Assembly: GCA_050084515.1 (NCBI GenBank)
Contig: CM114275.1
Span: forward strand, 186,001-250,000
Direction of reading: 5' to 3'
Source: Blasia pusilla
Taxonomy: Eukaryota; Marchantiophyta; Marchantiopsida; Blasiales
DNA length: 64,000 nt
The notes beneath the pieces are model-generated. The model was not told where the DNA came from. It saw only the letters and a list, made by a program, of their open reading frames with translations, and did not search any database. Positions 1 to 9,289 of the stretch are shown here, in pieces. Positions within the stretch are counted from its first letter, which is position 1. Every line of letters starts with the position of its first letter. Both the position numbers and the translations under genes were made by a program.

Positions 1-750
1 TGGAGAGCCTACGGTGGCTACCCCTATCACTACGACAGAGTCAACTATGGCTACCAAGATTGAGCAGTTGGAGCAGTTGGCTGGCTACTGGTGGGTATCC
101 AAAGATAGATCGAGTTCGGGGGAGCAGGGCTTCCACCTCTTATGGAGGGATGATCTCTCTTATATGGCGAGTGCAAAGGTTGAGGCATCGGTGCGATTAC
201 GAGAGGAGCCGATCGGCGTCAGAGCCACGTGGTGCTACTATGGAGTTGGACCCACAGAGGGGTGAGGCTGGGAGGCAAGCTAGGCTTCCCTAGTCATTCT
301 TGTTGTCTGAGGTGCTTAGGACTCCATCCATGGTTCCTACGTAGCCTATTGAGCCGACAGTGGGGACGAGGCATCTACATCGCGTGTAGTAGACACGGAT
401 GCAAAGATCGTGCGAAGATCGCGGATGGCAACTTCAGTGTTGGGATCCCCATTGTTTTCGGCCACGGAGCTGATGGCTTTAGGAGTTGACTTAGCTCTTG
501 TATTTCAGCTAGCAGCCACGTTGTGTGAAATGGGGATGTTACTGCTACACGTGTTGAGGTGGATGAGGGTATTGCGGTGGAGCGACCCTCTATGTCAGGT
601 GTAGCATTGAGTACCAGTGCTACTTGGCGAGCGGCGGCAAAGGCGAAGATGGATGCATTACCGGCCCGGCCACCATTGATCGTGAGAGGCTTACACCTGG
701 TGTATGTATGTTGGACAAGCGGAGTGGGATCTTCCGATTGGTGAGTCCTA
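1..750 (+). pseudogene. Gag-like region of Ty3-like copy 1
   Basis: The stretch has no single open frame; the longest plus-strand frames cover 14-265 and 229-489. It is assigned to gag by position directly upstream of the protease and by similarity to the equivalent region of copy 2: the segment near 240-330 (a peptide like LDPQRGEA followed by a Ser/Leu-rich part) matches 23,905-24,010, and 715-760 matches 24,430-24,480. No zinc knuckle is visible. It would form the capsid in the cytoplasm. Broken by several frameshifts. The call rests on context, not on a recognised capsid motif. Confidence 0.5.
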
Positions 751-758
751 CATGACAG

Positions 759-1199
759 GTGTATAGACCAGATAGAGTCTTGTTAGACTCTGGTGCCCCA
801 CCTTTGATGTTGGGAAAGACGGCATGTATTGGTTTGGGAATTCGGAGGTCAGAGCTTGAGCCTTGCCCATTCCAGATTCAAACATCACTTGGAGGAGCCA
901 ATGATAGGTCTCAATTCATGACACGGGAGAAGTTTTTTGTACACTTGAGACCAGATCATGCGATCGATAGCCCGGTTGGGAGTATCATGGGTAGTCACAT
1001 CACCGAGTCGTATGATGTACTAGTTGAGGAGAGCGATTGTACCCGATGGGTTTTGAAGGATTACTGGGTGAGACAACGTCTTATAGACCTGGTTGGCGGT
1101 CCGGGATGGACGTATGAGCCAAGTTCCTGTGAGATTTATTTATGGGGCTCGACCAGGAGGGTCTTCCCCAACAGTGTTAGCATCTGTGGCTGGTTTTAG
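759..1199 (+). pseudogene. Retropepsin-like aspartic protease of Ty3-like copy 1
   Basis: The open frame of about 146 residues begins within the protease and shows the active-site signature VLLDSGAPPLMLGK near residues 7-20, with catalytic Asp at residue 10 followed by Ser-Gly-Ala. A second conserved block, a SYDVLV-like strand, appears near residue 86. Such proteases cleave the Gag-Pol polyprotein. The homologous protein in copy 2 (24,470-24,960) aligns through both blocks but has an Arg in place of the active-site Gly. The frame is closed by a stop at 1,199 before the methyltransferase. The first Met is probably not the real start, because the upstream sequence around 715-758 is also conserved and would be read as a fusion with Gag. 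Confidence 0.7.
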
Positions 1200-1419
1200 T
1201 GGAGTAGTCACTTCGCCATGAGACTTTTTGGAGGGTAATGTTTCTGCTATGGATTTTCCTGCGCATGAGGAGGTAGAGGAGGTCCCTATTTTTGCAGTAG
1301 TGGCATCCTCATCATTGGATGTGCCACTTTGGAGTTCAGGCGGTGCACTACGGCAAGAGGTGATCGCCTAGTGCAGGAGGCTTGGTGTGAGGCTGTTATA
1401 CCTCACGAGGAAGAGGAGG

Positions 1420-1872
1420 CCCAACGGCGGACTCCTACTTCCGTCCGATTGGTTATACCTTTGGATACTACACCCATTGTATGGCAGTATCCGCCGGAGG
1501 GCATTTGTGTGTTAGATCTCTTTGGTGGGATTAGCACTGGTTTTGGCTGCAGTGTTGCAGGCCGGTATTCTTGTGCGGAGATACGTGTATGTGGAGCGAG
1601 ATGAGACGGCCCGGAGAGTCTCATCCCAACATATTGGTCAGTTGATGCGGAGATATCCTGAGTTGTTTCCGCCATCAGCTATTCGTGGGTACTAGCGTGC
1701 TTTACCATCACACATTGCATTGTTGGGGGCGCATGACCTTGAGAGGGTTGGTCCTGTGGATTTGGTGATTGTTGGATGGCCATGTCAGGGTCATACACAT
1801 GCTGGTCGTGGTGAGGGATTACGTGACCCTATGTCTCGATTGTTTTGGGAGATGTTACAGGTGTTACTTCCA
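1420..1872 (+). pseudogene. Retroelement-encoded cytosine-5 DNA methyltransferase, catalytic half, frameshifted
   Basis: A Dnmt-type S-adenosylmethionine-binding motif I, VLDLFGGISTG, is read at 1,509-1,541. A frameshift lies just after it; in the next frame the text continues as an AVLQAG and YVYVE block and reaches motif IV, the catalytic GWPCQG, with the Pro-Cys-Gln codons at 1,780-1,788, followed by a GRG and SRLFWEM block. Motif I, the acidic residue after the YVYV strand and the PCQ catalytic cysteine are the marks of C5-methyltransferases. One stop (TAG near 1,693) also interrupts it. The C-terminal half (ENV motif and target-recognition part) is absent here because of the deletion that joins it to RNase H. 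Placement between protease and integrase shows it is element cargo and not a host gene. Confidence 0.75.
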
Positions 1873-3574
1873 GGTGGTACATAGACCTGGAGTTGCCAAC
1901 CTTGATGCTGATGGGTTGAGTAGGAACCCATGTACTAGCCAAGAGGATACAACTGGGGCTAGATGGCATGGCGAGGTTGATGAGGAGATGGTGCCAGGTT
2001 GGCATGCATCCGCCTTTTTATGTTGGTTAGGGATGGACTCTAGTATGGAGGATCACATGATATCTTACTCTAGTCAGAGGGTAGATGGCCAGCCTTCAGA
2101 TCCTAAGGTTGGGGATGATGGTATGGATCAGCATGATATTCATGATGATGCGTTGGTGTTGGAGTTCCTATGTACCAGTAGGGTGTCGGGCATAGTGAGT
2201 GCCAAGGAGCGAGACCGTGTTCTTCAACGTGCTAAGAGGTATCGATTGGAGGGAACACATATTCTCCGCGTGTGGGAGGATGGTAGAGTACGAGTAGTGC
2301 CGCATTTGGCTCAGAGAGAGCGCATTGTGCGACATGCCCATGAGGAGTTGGGACATTTTGGGGTAAAGCGTACGTATAGCTTACTCCTTGGTCAATATTG
2401 GTGGCGTGGCATGCATACTCAGGTGCAGCAGTTGGTGTCACGTTGTATGGTTTGTGACCGGGTGAGGGCATCATTCAATGCCCCTACACCACAATTACAC
2501 CTCTTGCCTATTATGGGGTTGGGTTACCGTTGGAGTGTGGACTTTGCGAGACCGTTATCATGGATCGTATCGACATCATCGATATGTGTTGGTGATGGTA
2601 GAGCACTTCTCCAAGTGGATTGAGTTGGTGGCATTACCGGACAAGGCAAGTGAGGGAACGGCGTATGCGTTTCTTGATAGAGTGCTTAGTCATTTTGGTG
2701 CACCAGCTGAAGTGCTGACCGACCAAGGTACAGAGTTTCAGGGTGAGTTTCAGGTCTTGTGTGACAAGGGATTGATTGATCATCGGACCACGTCTCGCAT
2801 CCTGAGGCGGATGGTTTGGCTGAGCGTGTGGTTCAGACGGTGAAAAGGGCATTGCGCAAGTATGGCCTACAGAAGGGGCATCTTGGAGATTGGGATATTC
2901 AGTTGCCATGGTTAGCCATGGGGTATAGGTTCAGTCGCCAAGCATCCTTGGCTTCCTTCTCATCTTATTTTTTGTTATACGGCCGAGATCCAGACTTGCC
3001 AGCATCAATTCATCGAGAGTCTAGTGAGGTGGTGAACCTTGATGACCCAGAGATGTGGATGAGGGTGTGTTCTCAGCGGGCGGAGCTCTTTCGGAGAGTT
3101 ATGCCAACAGCCTTTGAGAATCTTGCCATTGCTCAACATAGGGATAAGTTGCGATATGCAACCATTTGGGGTGGAGGTTATCGACCATCGATTCGTAGGT
3201 TCCATGTGGGGGACTATGTCTATTTGCAGCAGATTGCACCGACAACGTTGGATGTGACGGCAGGCCACACTATTTTACGAGTGCGCGAGGTGTTAGCTTC
3301 TGGAGTTCTCATGTTGGAGGGTTGTGATAGAGTTGTTTGGAAGGACCATGTGCGTAATTGTGCGCCATGTCATCTTCCAAATGTGGATGGTACTGTTGAC
3401 CCAAGCTTAGCCATGATACGTGCTAGCTTGAGGTGCATGTTGTGTGGGTCTGCTGGTAACGCAGCCCGTATATTGGTGTGTGATCGGTGTTCTAGGGGTT
3501 GGCACATGATGTGTTTGACTCCACGTATGGGTGTTGTTCCTATTGGAAGGTGGGTTTGTCCTCGATGTACTTAG
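1866..3574 (+). pseudogene. RNase H tail, integrase and C-terminal PHD finger of Ty3-like copy 1
   Basis: The first part ends an RNase H domain (a VVHRPG block followed by DADGLSR). The integrase zinc head follows at about 2,330-2,460 with His-x-His type residues and the Cys pair CMVC. The DDE core shows SVDFA near 2,530, TDQGTEF near 2,716-2,740 and AERVVQ at 2,818-2,835. Two compensating frameshifts (near 2,560 and 2,800) break it. The last 46 codons, 3,434-3,571, form a PHD finger with the spacing C-x2-C-x11-C-x2-C-x4-H-x2-C-x14-C-x2-C, including WH before the fourth cysteine and WVCPRC at the end. PHD fingers read histone H3 tails, so the module could steer integration as chromodomains do in chromoviruses; that role is inference. 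Confidence 0.8.
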
Positions 3575-3890
3575 GAGAGGTAGATGACTTGATCTTTGCA
3601 TGATATGGATTACGGATGTGCGACTAACGATGGGGCAACCTAGCACCCGGCCTTCTAATTCGGGCACCCAAGAAGGTGTATAGCATGTAGTAGATGTATA
3701 GGGCTATCTGGGAGTTAGAGGGACCTAACCTCCAGTTAGGGGAGCGAGTTGTGGTACACTTGTGTTTGTGGATGCTCTCGTCTTTGTTATGTATGTATGT
3801 GAGTATGGTATGTCAGCGATGTATGTTGTATGACGATGTGGATTCGCATGACAGCTGTGATGACCATATGGATTATGTCGTAGAGTATAG
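3575..3890 (+). other. Non-coding 3' flank after the integrase stop
   Basis: No coding signal was found between the PHD-finger stop codon and the antisense methyltransferase piece. The stretch is probably the element's 3' untranslated region. A purine-rich run near 3,717-3,750 could be polypurine-tract-like, but no LTR start next to it could be proved. Confidence 0.35.
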
Positions 3891-3894
3891 TGTG

Positions 3895-4086
3895 CTAGTA
3901 GAGGCCATACTCTTGCTCATTGGAGTTGGGCTCCACCAATCGCTGTATCTGGTAATCCCAAATGAAGCCAGGCATGGCCTCCTTGAATGCATAGGAAGCA
4001 GGAAAACTCATCAATGTGGGAAAGGTTGCTCGTGGCATGCCAATCCTGTTGACAACTATCAACCGCGCTCGATCATCATACCTCAC
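3895..4086 (-). pseudogene. C-terminal fragment of the retroelement methyltransferase, antisense
   Basis: On the minus strand an open frame of 63 residues contains a block with the pattern R-x-x-F-P-T-L followed by SFPASYAF, then a WDY and a VEP block. This matches the C-terminal part (motifs IX-X region) of the retroelement C5-methyltransferases as I know them from green algae. It lies directly beside the plus-strand copy 1 but in the opposite direction, so it comes from another copy or from an inverted rearrangement. It supplies the piece that copy 1 has lost. Both ends are truncated and no catalytic motif is included. Confidence 0.65.
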
Positions 4087-4109
4087 TGCTTGTGATCAAT
4101 ATCACAACT

Positions 4110-4595
4110 TTTAGGATGGATCGGCAAGATCTAGTAGAGCGCCTTTAGAGATAGTGGAGGCCAGCCTCATGAGGTTGAGGATGACCTGCTGAGGCCACGG
4201 GAAATTATGCGAGAGCAAATTTCTCCTTCGTTCCGGCTCATTTGGAGCTATGTAGAGAAACTTACTATTTTGGGTAAATTTCCATTTGGATCATAGTTGA
4301 ATTTCCACTTTGGGGAAGTGGCCCTTGACCCGCTAGAGCAGGTCAAGAGCCCACGAGGTGACCTGCAAGCATAGGTTACCGAGGAGAGAGCTTGGGAGAG
4401 GGAAGGGGGGTATACCTCCAAGAGAGAGAGAGAGCTTGAGACCTCATTTTCTCTTTGTTGAACCCCTTGGCACAAGGCAGCGAAGTTATGGTCCCTTGCC
4501 TTGTAAGTGTAACCTAAGCCTCTCATTGGGAGAGTGGGTTTGGTTTGACATGAGAGAGAGCGCACATCATGGAGAGATTGGTGTGAGATGTTGAG
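4110..4595 (+). repeat. R1 dispersed repeat, copy 1
   Basis: This stretch is shared with the minus strand at 25,835-26,150 and 29,155-29,632. Landmarks in order are AAGATCTAGTAGAGC, a block around GGCTCATTTGGAGC, a block around GACCCGCTAGAGCAGGTCAAG and a GAGAGAG-rich block with GGTATACCTCC. All three copies lie next to fragments of the methyltransferase-bearing Ty3-like family or other retroelement debris. It has no open frame and is probably an LTR or untranslated region of a retroelement, but clean TG...CA ends were not found. Confidence 0.6.
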
Positions 4596-5440
4596 AGAGA
4601 TCTACTTGATTACAAAGAGAGAATGAGGATTTGAGAGCTACGATGGAGGAGCTTGCTGGTGTTTGATGTTTTTTGTAGGTTTGGGGACCGTGTTCCCCAC
4701 TTCATGGCTCACGGGAGTGCTCATGGGAGCATGAGCCATTTGTTTCATGTTAGTTCTTGCTGATTTTTCGTACGGGAGAGTGGCGCACGGAAGCACTGCC
4801 CAAATTTTGATAGAGATTGAGTATGGGGGCAGGTTGCCCCATGCTGGTGCTCATGGGAGCACCATACAGCTTGCTAATTTGTATTTTCATAGGTTTTACT
4901 TTTTTGTAAGGAGAAATCAGCGCGGAAGCACTGCCAAATTTTGTGTAGGAGAAAGAGACATTGGGCTGCATAACAGTCCCTGTCAGTTTTTGGTGAAAGA
5001 TCAAATGGAGAAACCAATTTAATGAGGTCATAGATCGGGAAGATGTGCACGCTATGGAAGAAAGAGTGCTTGATTCCAAGTCTGGACCACAAAGTTGTGG
5101 CTGATTGAGCAAGCTGCCATAGCCATCTTGTTACCGTGTGAGTGAAATCTCCAAAATCCTTGGGTAAAAATCCTTGTTGATAGTTAGAAAAATAAAATCA
5201 TATTTCATCCTAGTGCATAGGACAAGGGAATATGTACTTGGAAGTAAAAAAGTGAGTGAAAAAAAAAGATTTGAGGAGGGTTGACCCCCTGATTGTGGAG
5301 TTAGTGGAAATTTTTAAAGATGGGTCGGATTTTTGGGGGTAAGCTGAGTAAGAAACAAAATTAATTGGGGGGAGGTGTTAGTTTTTATTTCAGTATCCCG
5401 CAGCTATTGGACCGCCGTAGCCGGTCGGCTGTATAAGCTT
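4596..5440. other. AT-rich spacer, no gene seen
   Basis: No coding feature is supported. Short internal repetition is visible: CGGAAGCACTGCC occurs at 4,788 and 4,923, and a TCATGGGAGCA motif occurs several times between 4,715 and 4,865, partly as a small inverted repeat. Confidence 0.4.
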
Positions 5441-5479
5441 GCCCTCCTCTTGCTTGCCTGATGTAGTGGATGATTTTAC

Positions 5480-7440
5480 ATGCTTAGTCATTTGTATAGA
5501 CCGAGTCATACTTGCAAATTTCTACCCATCTAGTTTTGTTCCCTATGACTATCGTAGTCCTCTTTGTGGCCATAATTTTAATAAGTGTCTAAGTGAGTCA
5601 TCCATAACGAATCGATGTGTCATTGTCAATCCTTTTTTAGTATTTTTGTCCTACACTGAGTGATTTTCATATGACTCAACACTCTTTTATATGTTTGAAG
5701 TAATGACATAGTGACTATGTAAGTCTTTGGAAACAACATTGTGAGTCATGGGCCATGACTAAGAGTAAATACTTAGATCACCTAATAATATATGATGATT
5801 GATGAACTCATGGAGGTTCAACCTGTTCAGTAAGGAGGCTTCTATAGTCATTGCAATAGACCTTGAAGGGCAGAAACAAAATTGAGATCAAGCACTAGAG
5901 AAAAAGCTTGAGTAGCAATTACATAGTTCTTAATATGCTTACACATGGAAAAAGTCATAAGGTAACTAAATAAATCACATGGAATTAAAAATCTGGAAAG
6001 ATCATAATACATTGCACAAGAAACATACACTCACTCAAAAGATTACACGCTTCATATTAAGGATTACAATGCTTCACACAAAAATCTGGTTGATTCTTGA
6101 TAATAACCATGTGATGACAACCCAATAATAAATACCTGAAAAGGATCTTTAGTGGTCAATACCACTGCTGGTTTACTAAAGAAATGTACGATCAAAACTT
6201 GAAGAGAAAACCATGAAGCCAAAGCATTATCAAGAATAACTAAGTTTCTTAACATGCTTATGTATGGCCAAAATGTTGAACATCTACCCTCAGAACCTGA
6301 GAAATTTCCTTCAACATTGATCCAACGTCATCTTCATAACACAAAACACTTATTGAATCACCTTCCTCATATGCATCTCCGGCCAAAGGATGCTTGAGCC
6401 AAGAGAATCAGAAAAAGTCATATGAGGAAGGTCATCAAGCATATTAGGTGTCCACAATGGATGATCTTGATCATAAACATCGTTCAAATCCACTCGTACC
6501 ATTCCCAATGGAATATTTTTGCCATGAAATTGCTCCTTTCTACCAAAGCCTGAAATAATTCCAGATGCAAGAATTGTCCTACTCAACTTTGGTTTAGTGA
6601 GTAGGACATTATCTCCGTTTTGCAACTACAATCAAATAAAAACCACACATCAAGGTTAGTTTCTTGCGATACATACTTCGCGTTTATGTGCTACACGGAA
6701 AAATAGAAGTACGCATCAATTTACCTTCTTGAATGACCATCCCCAATTTGGCATAACGTGCGAAAATCTCACAATTCCTACACAATCAAATAGTTGTCCA
6801 CACCGATATATATTAGTTACATGGATACAAGGATAGATGGTATAAGCCATTTTATATGCAAGTGAAGAGCTTACTTTGGTCTACTTTTTTGAAGAGCCTG
6901 AACGAGCCTCACTTTCTTGCGCATTTGCTACATTAGGTTGTAGCCTTGATATTCTCCTTTTTTTCTAAGGAGACTTTATTTTGTTTTCCACACTTACATT
7001 GTCTTTATACAATAACATAACCAGCAAGGAAAGAATCCGTTAGAAAAATGTTTGCCTTATCATCATATAAAATATCCACCATGTGTGCAAGTGTAAATTC
7101 ACATCCCCTAGCATGAAATAAGAGATTTTCCTTACTGCTAGGGTGCGCGGTCTCATGTTAACCACTTTCAGCTGAACTCCTCCGTTGGACACTCTTTGGA
7201 GTTTCTGAATGAGAGTGTAAAGAGAGGCATCAATGAGTTTAAATTCCTCAAGTTGAGACACCTGGCGCATGTGTGACCGTACCTCTAACAATAGTCCCAC
7301 TGATAACCTCTAGTGTAGCACCATCTCCTCCTCCATGTTGAGGCACGCGACCATGACCATGACGAGTGTTATCGCGTTGAGGATGGGCTCCACTACATGA
7401 CCAACAAGTAATCGTAGGCCGCTGCTGTTGAGGCGCATAT
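5480..7440 (-). mobile_element. CACTA element D, 3' part only
   Basis: The left part (about 5,480-5,770) is rich in AGTCAT/ATGACT motifs, the same subterminal words that crowd the ends of element B. Further in, on the minus strand at 6,350-6,640, lies a homologue of the last exon of element B's second gene. This order (subterminal repeats, then the C-terminal exon) mirrors the 3' end of element B. No CACTAG terminus was found on the left, and on the right the sequence stops where E1 begins at 7,441. The remainder (5,790-6,340 and 6,640-7,440) is AT-rich intron-like DNA. It is therefore a truncated remnant. Confidence 0.55.
6350..6640 (-). pseudogene. C-terminal exon of CACTA second (TnpA-like) gene, element D
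   Basis: The minus-strand frame of about 91 residues carries a GDNVLL start, a KPKLSR block, a VRVDL block, PLW and a terminal GSSILWPE. The homologous exon in element B at 31,972-32,295 has the same blocks in the same order. In plant CACTA elements the C-terminal end of the DNA-binding/regulatory protein commonly ends with a conserved Trp-Pro motif, which I take ILWPE to be. It acts presumably together with the Ptta and coiled-coil exons, which are missing here. Only this exon of the gene is preserved. Confidence 0.55.
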
Positions 7441-9072
7441 CACTAGAAGAAATGTGTGGTTTTTATGACTAGGCTACAAAATGACTTACCCAAAGAATGA
7501 CTCAAATTATGACTAAAATGGTTGAGTGATAAATTTATGTTCATGCAACTCACCTAGTCATATGCTTATGACTAAAGCACTTATCAATGCCCTTCAGTCA
7601 AGACTAGTCGTACTTGTTTCACTTGTCTAGTAATACCTAGTCATAAAAGATGACTAATGTGCTTAAGTAGTCCGTGCTCCATTGTTAAGGAGTTTTTTTT
7701 TATTTTTGTTGGAATATATACCATGCGTTCTTGGGTTTTGCGTATCGATGCCCCTATGGAAAACCATTCTTGATTTTTGGACCATGTTAAGGGGGCTGGA
7801 AAGGTGTCGTGAAACACGAAGATGACATTGAGTATGATTATTTTGACTCTTGTACCATTTTTATGTTGACATGCTTTTAACATTCCTAATGACGTTTAGA
7901 TGGTGGTGAAACTCGACACCGCCCTTGTAATTAAATCCTTCCACAATTTCAACGATAAGGAGGAAGAGGACTTTGAGTAGTCTCGTTCCAAAGCATTTTA
8001 CCATTTTCATGGTAACTTGGTGATAACTTTTCTTTCCACCATTGGATGGGGATGGATATTTGTCCTAGCCTTGCCTTTAGCGTCCTCCACAACTTCAACA
8101 TTTCAGATCTGCCATTGAAGCTCCCATGCTAATACCAAAAATCAAAAACCTTATTTAGGGTTTACGATTTTTAATTCAATGTGTGAGTGGTCATTTGTAA
8201 ATATCTTTTTGACTTGTGTTCCTGGGGCTGGGTTCCCCCCATGGAAAAAGTTTCAAGATTTTAGGACTCATGGTTAAGGAGGAGGGGAGAAAATAATGGA
8301 TTAAGAAGGAGGACGAGGACTTTGAGTAGTCTCGTTCCAAGGCATTGCATCATTTTCATGGTAATATGATGGTAAGTTTTCTTTCCACCATTGGATGGGG
8401 ATGAATATTTTTACTAGCCTTTCCTTTAATGTCCTCCATAACTTCAATGGTTCCGATCTACCAGTGAAGCTCCCATGTTAATACCAAAAACCAGAAACTG
8501 CATTTAGGGTTTTATGGTTTTTTATTCCATGTAGGAGTGGTCATTTGTAATATTTTATTTTCTGGTGTGTTCTTGGGGTTGGGTTGCCTCCTTGGAAAAA
8601 AAATCTTGTTTTTTGGACCCTTAGTCATGGGGGAGGATAGAAAAAGAGGAGTCAAGAAGGAGGATGAGGGCATTGAGTAGATTTCTTTTGAGTCCTTGTG
8701 GCGATTTCATGTTAAGAGGTGCAGTAAGAGGAGAGGAACAGAGGAGAGAGGAGAGAGGAAACTACCTTCAACTGAAAGAGATACTTTTTTTTGAAGAGAG
8801 TTTTCTGTGATTTGAAGAGAGTTTCCGTTGGGTTGAAGAAAGGAAACTTGTTGTGTGAACTTTTTTGCAATTTTTTGCTCAGTTCTTAAGCAGTCCCACA
8901 GTTTTTTTTTCCTCTTCCACATTTTGGCAACCCATCTGAGTCCGACGAGTTGCAAATTGCACAAAATTTAGAAAACTGAAAAATTAGTGGAATCATAAGT
9001 GTGGAACCAATCACTTTTTCCATCCAAGGTCTGGAAAAAATCTATCATTTTCCCTGGGCTGAATAGAGTTCA
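7441..9072 (+). mobile_element. E1, left end of a non-coding CACTA-like element
   Basis: The sequence begins with CACTAGAAGAAATGTG at 7,441 and is followed by many ATGACT/AGTCAT motifs to about 7,660. This matches the inverted form of element B's right terminus (CACTAGAAGAAAATAG). No transposase coding is seen; the interior consists of 351-bp tandem repeats. The right end was not found: the sequence runs into a copia LTR-like piece at 9,073. It is probably a non-autonomous element that would be moved by a B-type transposase. Confidence 0.6.
7690..8700 (+). repeat. 351-bp tandem repeats inside E1
   Basis: A block reading GGA(A/C)GAGGACTTTGAGTAG recurs near 7,955, 8,307 and, diverged, 8,658, a spacing of about 351 bp. 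Other unit landmarks are CCACCATTGGATGGGGATG (8,036 and 8,390) and a CCCATGGAAAA or equivalent block. An incomplete earlier unit starts near 7,690. About 2.7 units are present, diverged by substitutions and small indels. Confidence 0.7.
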
Positions 9073-9222
9073 TGTTGGATTCTCAACATCCACTCCTCTG
9101 AGCACCATTAATCTGATCGGCCCCCTTGTATGAGGAGAAGCCTAGATTGATAGTTCTGACTTAGACGTCGAGGAAGTCATAGTAATATGACGTAGGTGGT
9201 TTACGCAGTAGCGTTACTAGGT
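9073..9222 (+). repeat. Copia LTR-like fragment, copy 1
   Basis: This 150-bp segment begins TGTTGGATTCTCAACA and is almost identical to 34,842-34,996, where the same segment is followed by a copia reverse-transcriptase fragment. The palindromic start is typical of Ty1/copia LTRs. Here it is directly followed by a perfect hairpin. Confidence 0.6.
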
Positions 9223-9289
9223 TTATCTAACCCTATATTGCATCAGGGTGCGGGGCACCCTGATGCAATATAGGGTTAGATAAACCTAG
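9217..9289. repeat. Perfect 35-bp inverted repeat with a GGG loop
   Basis: The arm 9,217-9,251 is the exact reverse complement of 9,255-9,289, separated only by GGG. The left arm starts in the last bases of the copia LTR-like fragment. Such a perfect, tiny-loop fold-back suggests recent snap-back synthesis during break repair or an assembly artefact. Confidence 0.9.

Larger units (their letters stand above)
1..3890 (+). mobile_element. Ty3-like retroelement copy 1 with methyltransferase and PHD-finger integrase, 5' end outside window
   Basis: The parts occur in the order gag-like region, aspartic protease, cytosine-5 methyltransferase, RNase H tail, integrase with zinc-binding head and DDE core, and a C-terminal PHD finger, all on the plus strand. 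Reverse transcriptase is missing: the methyltransferase (last recognisable codons near 1,868) runs directly into the end of RNase H (from about 1,868), which I read as an internal deletion. A second, independently broken copy of the gag-PR-methyltransferase part lies at 23,560-25,665, so this order belongs to the family. Frameshifts and stops make this copy inactive. Neither LTR was identified with certainty. Elements of this composition are known from algae; placing this one in that group is inference from domain order and motifs. Confidence 0.8.

Noticed and set aside
1420-1872. Host DNA methyltransferase gene
   Set aside because: It is joined to a retropepsin upstream and retroelement RNase H/integrase downstream, and copy 2 repeats the protease-methyltransferase order.
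3694-4095. 133-residue plus-strand frame after the integrase
   Set aside because: Its second half is antisense to the methyltransferase C-terminal fragment and the first half has no motif.
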